From positions 1-46,007 of the forward strand of contig DATLQT010000079.1 of the NCBI GenBank assembly GCA_035535055.1: a DNA stretch of 46,007 nucleotides. The letters run 5' to 3'. Positions 23,807-32,175 of the stretch are shown piece by piece (within the stretch, counting starts at the first letter, position 1; each line of letters begins with the position of its first letter). The stretch is from UBA6019 sp035535055. GTDB taxonomy: Bacteria > Chloroflexota > Dormibacteria > Dormibacterales > Dormibacteraceae. The position numbers were made by a program, and so were the translations under genes. The notes beneath the pieces are model-generated. The model searched no databases, was not told the DNA's origin, and saw only the letters and a program-made list of their open reading frames with translations.

Positions 23807-25000
23807 TCAGTTCGCCGCGATGGCGCGGGAGATGACCAGCCGCTGGATCTCTGAGGTGCCTTCGAAGAGGGTGTAGATCTTGGCGTCGCGGTGCCACTTC
23901 TCGACCGGGAACTCCCGGATGTAGCCGTAGCCGCCAAGGATCTGGATCGCCTCCTCGGTCACCTTGACCGCCACTTCTCCGCACTTCAGCTTGGCCATCG
24001 AGCCCTCGGCCATCTTGAACTCGCCGCCGTGGCGGCTCATCCAGAGCGCCCGCCAGACCAGCATCCGCGCCGCCTCGATCTCCATCGCCATGTCGGCCAG
24101 CTTGAAAGCGATGGCCTGGTTCTCGATGATCGGGCGCCCGAACTGATGGCGCTCCTTGGCGTAGTCGCGGGCGAACTCAAAGGCGGCCCGGGCGACGCCG
24201 AGCGCCTGGGCGCCGACCACCGGGCGGGTCATCTCGAAGGTCTTGAGGGCTACCGAGGAGCGGCCGTGTTCGCCGCTCTTGGCCCTGGCCAGCTTGGCGT
24301 CGAGCCGCTCTTGCCCGCCCAAGAGACACTCTTGAGGCACACGCACGTCGTCCAGCACCACCTCGGCCGTGTGTGAGGCCCGGATGCCCATCTTCTTCTC
24401 TTTTTTGCCCTGGGACAGACCTTTGGTGCCCTTGGGGACGATGAAGGAGGCCTGGCCGCGGGTCCCGAGCTCGGGGTCGACCGCGGCGACCACGACGTGG
24501 ACGTCTGCGATGCCGCCGTTGGTGATGAAGACCTTTTGGCCGTTCAGTACCCAGTCGCCATTGTTGCGGACAGCGCGCGTCTTCATCGAGGAGACGTCGG
24601 ATCCCGCGCCCGCCTCGGTGACGGCGAAGGCGCCCAGCGAGGGGTTGTCGGGAGAGCCGTAGCACTTAGGGATCCATTCCGCGATCTGCTCGGGCGTGCC
24701 CTGACCGAAGATCGCGGCGACGGGCAGCTGCGTGCCGGTGATGGCCAGCGCGATACCGGCGCAACCCCAGGTCAGCTCCTCAGCGACAAGGGCGGGCAGC
24801 AGCCCGGTCTCGTCGGCGTAGGTCTGCTGGATGAAGTCGACCGAGTAGAGCCCGACCTTGGCCGCCTTCTTGACGACGTCCCAGGGAAACTCCTCGGACT
24901 CGTCGTACTGGTGGGCCACCGGGCGGATCTCCCGCTCGGCAAAATCGTGGACCCAGTCGCGGATCTCTTTCTGCTCATCGCTGAGCTCAAACGAAAGCAT
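23807..25000 (-). CDS. Acyl-CoA dehydrogenase
   Basis: A 397-aa FAD enzyme that introduces a trans-2,3 double bond into an acyl-CoA. FAVTEAGAGSDVSSMKTRA and VFITNGG bind flavin and substrate; DYAKERHQFGRPI and ILGGYGYIREFPVEKWHRDAKIYTLFEGTSEIQ are the C-terminal hallmarks, with the catalytic base Glu in LFEGTSE. Length is normal. Chain-length preference cannot be read. ATG 25000 has AAGGAG about 12 bases upstream. A perfect palindrome lies ~45 bases before the start, and a TetR gene follows downstream, suggesting ligand-controlled fatty-acid or branched-chain breakdown. Confidence 0.93.
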   Translation of the reverse strand: MLSFELSDEQKEIRDWVHDFAEREIRPVAHQYDESEEFPWDVVKKAAKVGLYSVDFIQQTYADETGLLPALVAEELTWGCAGIALAITGTQLPVAAIFGQGTPEQIAEWIPKCYGSPDNPSLGAFAVTEAGAGSDVSSMKTRAVRNNGDWVLNGQKVFITNGGIADVHVVVAAVDPELGTRGQASFIVPKGTKGLSQGKKEKKMGIRASHTAEVVLDDVRVPQECLLGGQERLDAKLARAKSGEHGRSSVALKTFEMTRPVVGAQALGVARAAFEFARDYAKERHQFGRPIIENQAIAFKLADMAMEIEAARMLVWRALWMSRHGGEFKMAEGSMAKLKCGEVAVKVTEEAIQILGGYGYIREFPVEKWHRDAKIYTLFEGTSEIQRLVISRAIAAN

Positions 25001-25045
25001 TCTCTTTTCGGGCTCCTTGGAGGCGTATTTCCGGGGTTGGTCACA

Positions 25046-25069
25046 AACCAGTACGCGTACGTACTGGTT
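25046..25069. promoter_or_regulatory. Palindromic operator upstream of acyl-CoA dehydrogenase
   Basis: AACCAGTAC (25046-25054), 6-base spacer GCGTAC, GTACTGGTT (25061-25069): perfect 9-bp arms. Position between the receiver gene stop and the dehydrogenase start, plus a TetR gene in the same unit, makes it the likely TetR site. Confidence 0.75.
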
Positions 25070-25081
25070 CTTCTCCAGAAG

Positions 25082-25492
25082 TTACGCCTGCCGGTGGCTC
25101 GGCGTCAACCGGTTCTGTTTGAGCCAGCGGCGGATCGCCCGTGCGACGTGGGTCGGAGGCGCCTTGCTCTTCACCATCCAGGACAGCACCCCGAGATCGC
25201 GAGCCCGCTGATGCACCTCGGAGCTCATCTCCGAATTGGAGAGGACCGCCACCGGTAGCTCGGTCATACCCATTGCGGCTCGGATCTCGGCCAGGGCCGT
25301 CATCCCGTCGGTCCCCGGCAGCATGATGTCGAGGAGCACGAGGTCGAAGTGCTCACTGCGAAGCAGCTTGCGGGCGGCTGGCCAGTCAGGGGCGACGGTG
25401 ATCTTGAAGCCTGATCGCCGCAGCCCGAGGCTGTACATCTCGGCGATGGCCCGGTCATCCTCGACATAGAGGATCGAAGGTTCAAGGCTCAT
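25082..25492 (-). CDS. Stand-alone response regulator receiver protein (CheY-like)
   Basis: A 136-aa single receiver domain: acidic pair in LYVEDDRAIA, phosphoacceptor D55 in LVLLDIMLPGTDG, switch Ser in AVLSNSEMSS and the conserved Lys in WMVKSKAPP. No output domain follows, only a short basic tail (RRWLKQNRLTPSHRQ). It would act by protein-protein contact, or as a relay in a phosphotransfer. No kinase adjoins it; the nearest one in the window is at 37018. The downstream acyl-CoA dehydrogenase has its own control site. Confidence 0.88.
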   Translation of the reverse strand: MSLEPSILYVEDDRAIAEMYSLGLRRSGFKITVAPDWPAARKLLRSEHFDLVLLDIMLPGTDGMTALAEIRAAMGMTELPVAVLSNSEMSSEVHQRARDLGVLSWMVKSKAPPTHVARAIRRWLKQNRLTPSHRQA

Positions 25493-25556
25493 GCGAACCT
25501 CGACGCTAGGGGCCCGATGCGACGATCCGCCGACATCCGCTTAACGGCGCCCGGCG

Positions 25557-26516
25557 TCAACCCCTCCGGTTGGCCCGGTCCAGGAGCCGCGTCAGGGCGA
25601 GGATCGTGCGCAGCCGCGGTACCGGGAGGGCCAGCCCGTCGGCAAGCTCGACCACCGCACCTAGCAGCGCGTCCACCTCCAGCGGCCGGCCCGCCTCGAG
25701 GTCCTGGAGCATCGAGGTCCGGTGCTCGCCACCGGCGGCGGCGCCACTCAGCCGCTGTTCAATCGAGAGCGGAACCTCGACCGCCAGGCCCTTCGCCACC
25801 GACCAGACCTCCTCCATCAGCTCGGTCAGCAGGGAGCGCGACCCTGGCGCGCCCACCATCTCCGCCAGGGTCGCCCTGGTCAGTGCGCTGACCGGGTTGA
25901 AGGTGGCGTTGCCGAGGAGCTTCAGCCACAGCTCGTTGCGGATCCGGGGCTGGACGGGTGCCTTGAGGCCGGCCGACGCCAGCAACCGGGACAGCTCCTG
26001 GACCCGCTCACTCCGCGAACCGTCGGGCTCGCCAAGCGTGAAGCGGATGCCCTCCAGGTGCTCGACGACGGCCGGCTCGACCACCCTGGTGGCCGGGTAG
26101 ACGATGCAGCCGACGACCCGCCGGTACGGGATGCTGCCCGCGATGACGCCGCCCGGGTCGACCGCCTCCAGGTGGCGGTCCTCGAAGTACCACCAGGGAA
26201 TACCGTTCTGGGCGCTGACCACGCACGCCTCGCCGCCGAGAGCGGCGCCGATCGCCGGTGCCAGGGCCGGGATGCTGTGCGCCTTGAGCGTCAGGAAGAC
26301 GAACCGCGCACGCGAGATCGCCGCCAGGTCGTCGGTGCACTCTGGGCGGGCCGTGAACTCGTCCCCCCCATCCCCCGCTCGGATGGTTATCCCGCGCTCG
26401 CGCATCGCCTCCAGGTGCGGGCCCCGCGCGACCAGGAGCACGTCCACGCCCGCACGGGCGAGGGTCGCGCCGAGGAAACCGCCGGTCGCGCCGGCGCCGA
26501 CGATCGCGATCGTCAC
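25557..26516 (-). CDS. Ketopantoate reductase family protein (PanE/ApbA)
   Basis: A 319-aa NADP-dependent dehydrogenase. The N-terminal Rossmann motif is VGAGATGGFLGATLARAG, followed by the LKAHSIP and SAQNGI blocks; the C-terminal helical domain holds LWLKLLGNATFNPVSALT. These match 2-dehydropantoate 2-reductase, which makes pantoate for CoA. Many relatives reduce other 2-oxo acids, and the overlap (GTGA) with an oxalyl-CoA-synthetase-like gene rather than panB/panC leaves the substrate open. Gene symbol withheld for that reason. Confidence 0.82.
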   Translation of the reverse strand: MTIAIVGAGATGGFLGATLARAGVDVLLVARGPHLEAMRERGITIRAGDGGDEFTARPECTDDLAAISRARFVFLTLKAHSIPALAPAIGAALGGEACVVSAQNGIPWWYFEDRHLEAVDPGGVIAGSIPYRRVVGCIVYPATRVVEPAVVEHLEGIRFTLGEPDGSRSERVQELSRLLASAGLKAPVQPRIRNELWLKLLGNATFNPVSALTRATLAEMVGAPGSRSLLTELMEEVWSVAKGLAVEVPLSIEQRLSGAAAGGEHRTSMLQDLEAGRPLEVDALLGAVVELADGLALPVPRLRTILALTRLLDRANRRG

Positions 26517-28018
26517 CGCTCGGGGTTGAGCTCGGCGGCGACCGCGCGGCGTTGGATCTTGCCGGTCGCCGTTCGCGGGATTCGATCGACGATGAAGAGG
26601 CGACGAGGAACCTTGTAGTCCGCCAGCCGCTCGCGAGCGAAGGCGAGCAGCTCCTTCTCGGACACCGGGTTCTTCAGGACCACCGCCGCCGCGACCTCCT
26701 CACCCCAGGCCTGGTGGGAGATCCCGAAGGCGACCGCCTCGCCGACCGCCGGGTGCTGGAGGAGCACCTCGTCAATCTCGCGGGGCGCGATCTTCTCGCC
26801 GCCCCGATTGATCATCTCTTTCAGCCGTCCCACCAGGGTCAGGTAGCCCTCACGGTCGAGCACGCCCTGGTCGCCGGTCCGGAACCAGCCGTTGTGGAAG
26901 GCTTCGGCGTTGGCGGCCGGGTTGTCGGCGTAGCCGTCGATCACGTTCGGGCCCTGGATCACTACCTCTCCCCTCTCGCCCGGCTCCAGGAGGCCACCGT
27001 CATCGCCCTGGATGCCGATCCGCACCCCGGTCCCAACGCCGACGCTGCCGGGTCTGCGCTCGCCGGGCGGCAGCGGGTTGGAGGCCATCTGGTGGCTGGC
27101 CTCGGTCATCCCGTACGCCTCCACCACCGGCGCCCCGAAGGCCGACTCCAGCTGCCGCATCGTTTCCGGCGACAGCGCCGACGAGCTGGAGCGGATGAAG
27201 CGAATGTGCTCTGCCCCCAGCGGCCTGTCGCCGCGGTTGCGCATGAGCAGGAGCTGATGGATGGTGGGGACCGCCGAGTACCAGGTTGCGCCGTGCTCGG
27301 CGGCAGCCGGCCAGAAGGTCAGAGGGTCGAAGCGGGCCGGCACCACCACCGTGCCGCCGGTCTGGAGGGTGGCCATCGTGGACGCCATCAGGCCGTGGAT
27401 ATGGAAGAGCGGCATGACGCACATGGAGACGTCGCCCGGCCCCAGCTGGTAGGTGGCGGCGATGTTGTCGATCGAGGCCGCCAGGTTGCGCTGCCGCAAT
27501 GGCACCAGCTTCGGCCGGCTGGTGGTGCCACTGGTGTGGAGGACCAGCGCCACGTCCTCCTCCCCCGCCGGCCGGCCCGCCGAAGCTCCCGGGTCGCCCG
27601 GCGCAGAGGTCTCGAGAACCAGCTGGCCGTGGTGATCAAGGTGGGCTTCGATCAGCATCGTCCCCTCTGGCCGGGAGTTGCGGGCCGCCTCCGCCTCACC
27701 GGGCGGCACGATCAGCGCCCGTGCCTTGAGGTCGTCGAAGTAGAAGCGGAACTCGTCCTCCTTGTAAGCCGAGTTGAGAGGGGCGGCGGTGCCGACGGCC
27801 GCAGCCGCGAGGAAGAGGACTATCGACTCGGCGCCATTCGGAAAGACCATGGCGATGCGGTCGCCACTGCCCAGGCCGTGCTGCGCCAGCCGGTCGGCGG
27901 CGAGCGAGACCTGCTCGCGAAGCTGGGCGTAGGTGAGGCGGGCGCCGCCGGGAACGACCAGGGCGAGGTCCTCGGCGGCACCCTGCTCGAGTGCCTTGAC
28001 GAGCGTCCGGGAGGACAT
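26513..28018 (-). CDS. AMP-forming acyl-CoA synthetase, oxalyl-CoA synthetase (AAE3/Pcs60)-like
   Basis: A 501-aa ANL-superfamily ligase. Adenylation motif HTSGTTSRPKLVPL, with Ser where most ligases have Gly, AYGMTEASHQMASNPLP, GWFRTGDQGVLDREGYL, LKEMINRGGEKIAPREID and PRTATGKIQRR are visible. TSGTTSRPK, YSAVPTIHQ and TEASHQMASNPLP closely resemble plant AAE3 and yeast Pcs60, which activate oxalate to oxalyl-CoA. No oxalyl-CoA decarboxylase is in the window, so a different short acid is possible. It overlaps the PanE-like gene by 4 bp and is probably cotranscribed with it. Confidence 0.85.
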   Translation of the reverse strand: MSSRTLVKALEQGAAEDLALVVPGGARLTYAQLREQVSLAADRLAQHGLGSGDRIAMVFPNGAESIVLFLAAAAVGTAAPLNSAYKEDEFRFYFDDLKARALIVPPGEAEAARNSRPEGTMLIEAHLDHHGQLVLETSAPGDPGASAGRPAGEEDVALVLHTSGTTSRPKLVPLRQRNLAASIDNIAATYQLGPGDVSMCVMPLFHIHGLMASTMATLQTGGTVVVPARFDPLTFWPAAAEHGATWYSAVPTIHQLLLMRNRGDRPLGAEHIRFIRSSSSALSPETMRQLESAFGAPVVEAYGMTEASHQMASNPLPPGERRPGSVGVGTGVRIGIQGDDGGLLEPGERGEVVIQGPNVIDGYADNPAANAEAFHNGWFRTGDQGVLDREGYLTLVGRLKEMINRGGEKIAPREIDEVLLQHPAVGEAVAFGISHQAWGEEVAAAVVLKNPVSEKELLAFARERLADYKVPRRLFIVDRIPRTATGKIQRRAVAAELNPER

Positions 28019-28077
28019 TGAGAGTCCAGTCTACTTTCGCGGACGGCCGGCCCCTGATCCCACCGGCGGCGGGTCGG

Positions 28078-28236
28078 CTAGGGCTCGGACTCCGGGGTCG
28101 GCGTGGCCGGCGCCGGCGCCGCCTGCGTCACCGGGTGGTGCTTGAAGCCAAGGTCGGCGGCAGCCGCTAGCTTGTCCTTCTTCGGCTTCTTCTTCTTTTT
28201 CTCTTCGCGGCTGCGGTTGTCTCTGCCCTTTGCCAT
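28078..28236 (-). CDS. Small Lys-rich protein, hypothetical (52 aa)
   Basis: A 52-aa frame beginning MAKGRDNRSREEKKKK and ending in a Pro/Ala/Thr-rich tail (QAAPAPATPTPESEP). The basic Lys cluster plus a short LAAAADLGFKHHPV piece resembles tiny basic proteins that annotators often leave unnamed in actinobacterial and Chloroflexota genomes. It sits between the TIGR00300 gene (14 bases upstream) and the ligase (59 bases downstream) on the same strand. A longer frame upstream runs into the TIGR00300 gene and looks unreal. Real but uncharacterised at best. Confidence 0.45.
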   Translation of the reverse strand: MAKGRDNRSREEKKKKKPKKDKLAAAADLGFKHHPVTQAAPAPATPTPESEP

Positions 28237-28250
28237 CGCGAAACGAGATT

Positions 28251-29480
28251 CTATTCGAGGAAGGCGACCAGTTCGCGCAGGAAGCTCTCGACGTCGGTCA
28301 CGAGCCCGATCGACTGCCAGGAGCCTCGGTCGGCGAGCTTGGTGACGACAGCCGGGTTCATGTCCACGCAGACGGTTCGGACCGAGGCGGGCAGCATGTT
28401 CCCGGTAGCTATCGAATGGAGCATGGTCGAGAGCATTAGGCACATCCGCACGCCCGGGATCTGCTTGCGCATCGCCTCCTGCGCCTGAATGACGTCGGTG
28501 ATCACCTCCGGCAGCGGGCCGTCGTCGCGGACGCTGCCGCCGAGGACGAAGGGGATGTCGTTATCGATGCAGCTCTTCATCACCCCGGTCGTGATCTCGC
28601 CACTCTCGACCAGCGCCCGGATCGAGCCCGCCGCCCGGACCCGGTTGATGGCGCGCATGTGGTGCTCGTGGCCAGATTCGATCGGCAGCCCGCTCTCCAG
28701 GTTGACGCCGAGCGAGGTCCCCAGGAGGGCGCCCTCGACGTCGTGGGTGGCAAGCGCGTTGCCGGCGAAGAGCACCTGGACGTATCCCAGCTCGATCAGC
28801 CGGGAAAGGTAGCGCGCTGAGCCCGTGTGGATGACCGCGGGTCCGCCGACGACCAGGATCCGGCCCTTCTCGGCCTTGATCTGGCGCATCTCAACCGCGA
28901 TCTGCTGAATGAGCAGCTTCTTGGGCTTCTCGATCGAGACCTCGCTCGACATGAAGCCGAAGATCTCCACCTGCCGGGAGCGCTCAAGCGGCAGCAGCCG
29001 GATTCCGCCGTGCCCGACCACAACCTTCATTCCCCTGCGGGCCTGCGAGAAGGGCAGGCACCAGGCGCGCCCGGCAACGGCGTCGACGGCGATGGCGCAG
29101 TCCATCTCCTGCTTCTCGACCGTCACCCACTTGCCGCCCGGCAGCAGGACGAGGGTGGCCAGGTTGCTGCTTGAGTAGAAGCCCTCCGGGTAGACCCCGT
29201 CGGCGGGTATCTCGGCCGTCTCGACCGGGTGGTCCTCCGCGGCCGCGGCGCCGAGCTCCCTGGCCTTGCGGACGATCCTGTCCAGCCGCTCCGGGGTGGA
29301 GGCGGCCACCTGGATCCGGCAGAAGGAGGTGTCGGTCTTGTGCTGGCCGACGCGGAGCTCCTCGACCGTGAAGTTGCCGCCCTCGTCCATCACCATGTCC
29401 ATGATCGAAGGCAGCATCAGCGAGTCGATGATGTGGCCCTCGAGGACCAGCAGCGCAGTGTGGCGGTTCTCGCTACTCAT
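28251..29480 (-). CDS. TIGR00300/LOR-SDH family protein, probable ornithine cyclodeaminase
   Basis: A 409-aa protein of the family first named for similarity to lysine-ketoglutarate reductase/saccharopine dehydrogenase. Characteristic stretches are the N-terminal GHIIDSLMLPSIMDMVMD, PEGFYSSSNLATLV, VVGGPAVIHTG (nucleotide-binding), LFAGNALATHDVEGALLGTSLG and GHEHHMRAINRVR. Members from Methanococcus (MMP1218) and the C-terminal half of cyanobacterial ArgZ/AgrE convert ornithine to proline and ammonia. That activity is therefore the best guess. The ATG start is in an ATGA overlap with the pyrF stop, although no arginine genes are nearby. Confidence 0.85.
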   Translation of the reverse strand: MSSENRHTALLVLEGHIIDSLMLPSIMDMVMDEGGNFTVEELRVGQHKTDTSFCRIQVAASTPERLDRIVRKARELGAAAAEDHPVETAEIPADGVYPEGFYSSSNLATLVLLPGGKWVTVEKQEMDCAIAVDAVAGRAWCLPFSQARRGMKVVVGHGGIRLLPLERSRQVEIFGFMSSEVSIEKPKKLLIQQIAVEMRQIKAEKGRILVVGGPAVIHTGSARYLSRLIELGYVQVLFAGNALATHDVEGALLGTSLGVNLESGLPIESGHEHHMRAINRVRAAGSIRALVESGEITTGVMKSCIDNDIPFVLGGSVRDDGPLPEVITDVIQAQEAMRKQIPGVRMCLMLSTMLHSIATGNMLPASVRTVCVDMNPAVVTKLADRGSWQSIGLVTDVESFLRELVAFLE

Positions 29481-30256
29481 GCCGCGGCGAGCACACTGCG
29501 CATGCGATCCCTCACCGCCCGCGCCTCGGCGGCGGGGTCGTCGGCGTAGATCACCGACCGGCTCGCGTTAACCAGGCAGGCGGCCGGGTCGCCGGTCCAG
29601 GCCGCCCGCAGCGAGGCCTCGAGGTCCCCCCCCTGGGCGCCGATGCCAGGCAGCAGGAAGGGCAATCGGGTCGCGGCGCGGAGCTCGGCCACCTCGGTGG
29701 GCGCCGTGGTGCCGGCGACCAGGCCTACGTTGCCGGCGCCGTTGACAGACTCGGCGAGCGCGGCGACCCGGAGGTAGAGCGGGCGCCCCTCCGCATCGAG
29801 GTGCTGGAGGTCGGCGGCGCCCGGGTTGGAGGTCCGGCAGACGACGTAAACACCCTTCTCCGCGAAGGCGACGAACTCCGCCAGCGAGTCGGCGCCGTGG
29901 TAGGCGTGGACGGTCATCGCGTCCATCCCCAGGGCCTCGAAGGCCGCCCTTGCGTAGGCGGCGCTGGTGTGGGCGACGTCGGCCCGCTTGCCGTCGAAGA
30001 GGAAGGGGATTCCGTCCGGTGCGCCCTGGCGCACCTCGAGGAGCGCCTTCCAACCGTCGGGCCCGTACTGCTCCCAAAAGGCCGAGTTGGGCTTGTAGGC
30101 GGCGGTGTAGTCGGCCGTCCGGTGGATCACCTCCGCCATGAAGGCCGCCGCGCCCGCCGCGCCGCCAGGGATCCTGTCAGGTTCGGGGTCAAGGCCAACG
30201 CAGAGGAGCGAGTGGCGGGCACGCGCCGAGGCGCGCAGGAGCTCGAAGTAGGTCAC
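29477..30256 (-). CDS. pyrF: Orotidine 5'-phosphate decarboxylase (type 2)
   Basis: A ~259-aa TIM-barrel enzyme making UMP from OMP. The catalytic tetrad region is FDGKRADVAHT (Lys and Asp), with LCVGLDPEPDRIP near the start, YKPNSAFWEQYG and LLPGIGAQGGD at the phosphate site. This is the longer type-2 subfamily found in mycobacteria and Chloroflexota. GTG 30256 (VTYFELLRA) is preferred; a longer frame to 30322 would run toward the divergent nadE. No other pyrimidine genes are present, and pyrF overlaps the TIGR00300 gene. Confidence 0.93.
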   Translation of the reverse strand: MTYFELLRASARARHSLLCVGLDPEPDRIPGGAAGAAAFMAEVIHRTADYTAAYKPNSAFWEQYGPDGWKALLEVRQGAPDGIPFLFDGKRADVAHTSAAYARAAFEALGMDAMTVHAYHGADSLAEFVAFAEKGVYVVCRTSNPGAADLQHLDAEGRPLYLRVAALAESVNGAGNVGLVAGTTAPTEVAELRAATRLPFLLPGIGAQGGDLEASLRAAWTGDPAACLVNASRSVIYADDPAAEARAVRDRMRSVLAAA

Positions 30257-30329
30257 GGCGATGGCTAGCTTATCGGGACCGCAGCCGGCGATCCCCGCAT
30301 CACCTCTCAGGGTGGGGAACAATGTCGGC

Positions 30330-32141
30330 GTGGAGACCAGTCCGCGCGTCCTGAGGATTGCCCTCGGTCAGCTCAACCCCACCGTCGGGGACCTGGAGGG
30401 CAACAGCCGCAAGGTGATCGACTGGGTGGAACGCGCCCGCGCGGAGGGAGCCGACCTGGTCGCCTTCCCCGAGCTGGTGCTCACCGGCTACCCGCCGGAG
30501 GACCTGCTGCTGAAACCCAGCTTCATACGCGACAACCTGCGAGCGCTAGAGAAGGTCGTCGCCGCGAGCCGCGGCATCGCGGTGATCGTCGGCTTCGTGG
30601 ACATGGACAGCGACATCTACAACGCCGCCGCCTTCGCCGCGGACGGCGAGGTCAAGGGCGTCTACCACAAGTACTACCTCCCCAACTACGGCGTCTTCGA
30701 CGAGGAGCGCTACTTCCGGCGCGGCGACCGGTGCCCGATCTTCATCTACCAGGGGGTCAGGATCGGTGTCAGCATCTGCGAGGACGCCTGGTACCCGACC
30801 GGCCCCGTCTCCCTGCAGGCGCTGAGCGGCGCCGAGCTGCTGGTCAACATCAACGGCTCCCCATACCACCACGGCAAGCGGGAGACGCGCGAGACGATGA
30901 TCCGGACCCGGGCGATGGACTCCCGGGCGTTCATGGCCTGGGTCAACACGACTGGCGGCCAGGACGAGCTCGTCTTCGACGGCAACAGCCTCATGTTCGG
31001 CCCGGAGGGCCAGATCATCGGGCGGGCCCCCAGCTTCGAGGAGGCATTGCTCGTCGGCGACTTCGATATCGGCTCGGTCTTCGGCGAGCGCCTCCACGAC
31101 ACCCGGCTCCGCCGGGAGGCGCAGGAGCCGATGAAGATCGAGATGTCCGTCAGCGAGGTCGCCGTCGGGGGCGTCCTCAAGCGGTCGCGGAAGTGGCTCC
31201 GGGCGCCGCTCGCGGACCCGCTGCGTGGAGCCGCTGAGGTCTACTCCGCGGTCGTGGTCGGAACCCGCGACTACCTTGCCAAGAACGGCTTTGCGAAGGC
31301 CGTGCTTGGGCTCTCGGGCGGCGTCGACTCGGCCCTGACCGCGGCGATCGCCGCCGACGCGCTGGGGCCGCAGAACGTGATCGGTGTACTGATGCCCTCC
31401 CGCTACACCTCGACCGAGAACCTAGGGGACGGGGCCGCCTGCGCGGAGGCGCTCGGCATCCAATTGGTGGAGATCCCGATCGATCCGGCTCATAGGGCCT
31501 TCGAGGCTCTCCTCGCCGACGCCTTCCGGGGCACCAAGCCTGGGATCGCAGAGGAAAACATCCAGCCCCGGATCCGCGGCAACATCCTGATGGCGCTCTC
31601 CAACAAGTTCGGCTACCTGCTGCTGACGACGGGAAACAAGTCGGAGCTGGCGACCGGCTATTGCACGCTCTACGGTGACATGGCCGGCGGCTTTGCGGTG
31701 CTCAAGGACATCCCCAAGACCCTGGTCTACGAGCTCTGCCGCTATCGCAACTCGATCGACGGCGCCGCGATACCCGAGCGCATCCTGACCAAGCCGCCGT
31801 CGGCCGAGCTGCGCGAGAACCAGAAGGACACCGACAGCCTTCCTCCCTACGAGGTGTTGGACCCCATCCTGCGCGGCTATGTCGAGGACGACCGCAGCTA
31901 CGAGGAGCTGGTCGCCGCAGGCCACGATCCCGTTATCGTCAGCCGCGTCATACATCTGGTCGACCGAAGCGAGTACAAGCGCCGGCAGGCGCCGCCGGGC
32001 GTGAAGATCACGCCACGTGCCTTCGGCCGCGACCGCAGGATGCCGCTGACCAACCGCTACGCCTCCACGGGGGGTGGCATCTCCGCTGCCGGCCGGGCCG
32101 TGCGGCCTCCGAGACAGCCTCGCAAAAGCACCCGAGCCTAG
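30330..32141 (+). CDS. nadE: Glutamine-dependent NAD+ synthetase
   Basis: A ~603-aa two-domain enzyme forming NAD+ from nicotinic acid adenine dinucleotide. The N-terminal nitrilase-type glutaminase (~1-270) has the Glu-Lys-Cys triad in AFPELVLTGYPPED, YHKYYLPNYGVFDE and VSICEDAWYP. The C-terminal synthetase has GLSGGVDSALTAA and TTGNKSELATGYCTLYGDMAGG. GTG 30330 (VETSPRVLRIALGQLNP) is chosen over an upstream ATG because homologues begin near RIALGQ. The upstream 73 bases are shared with the divergent pyrF. PncC in the PgsA fusion is the other NAD-related activity here. Confidence 0.95.
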   Translation: METSPRVLRIALGQLNPTVGDLEGNSRKVIDWVERARAEGADLVAFPELVLTGYPPEDLLLKPSFIRDNLRALEKVVAASRGIAVIVGFVDMDSDIYNAAAFAADGEVKGVYHKYYLPNYGVFDEERYFRRGDRCPIFIYQGVRIGVSICEDAWYPTGPVSLQALSGAELLVNINGSPYHHGKRETRETMIRTRAMDSRAFMAWVNTTGGQDELVFDGNSLMFGPEGQIIGRAPSFEEALLVGDFDIGSVFGERLHDTRLRREAQEPMKIEMSVSEVAVGGVLKRSRKWLRAPLADPLRGAAEVYSAVVVGTRDYLAKNGFAKAVLGLSGGVDSALTAAIAADALGPQNVIGVLMPSRYTSTENLGDGAACAEALGIQLVEIPIDPAHRAFEALLADAFRGTKPGIAEENIQPRIRGNILMALSNKFGYLLLTTGNKSELATGYCTLYGDMAGGFAVLKDIPKTLVYELCRYRNSIDGAAIPERILTKPPSAELRENQKDTDSLPPYEVLDPILRGYVEDDRSYEELVAAGHDPVIVSRVIHLVDRSEYKRRQAPPGVKITPRAFGRDRRMPLTNRYASTGGGISAAGRAVRPPRQPRKSTRA

Positions 32142-32175
32142 AATTGGCGGGTTCCTCTCCCGCTTTGGAGTAACC

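Noticed and set aside
23794..23937. 48-residue N-terminal extension of the TetR regulator
   Set aside because: It overlaps the 3' end of the acyl-CoA dehydrogenase and is Ser/Arg-rich without TetR character.
26552..28021. 489-codon plus-strand frame opposite the acyl-CoA ligase
   Set aside because: Antisense of a gene with all ANL motifs; His/Arg/Gly-rich low-complexity product.
28237..28443. Extension of the small Lys-rich protein into the TIGR00300 gene
   Set aside because: Arg/His-rich antisense-like composition; the ATG at 28236 gives a sensible small protein.
32074..32175. Upstream start of the E3-E1alpha gene inside nadE
   Set aside because: ATG 32176 has a GGAG site and begins the Rossmann domain as in all homologues.
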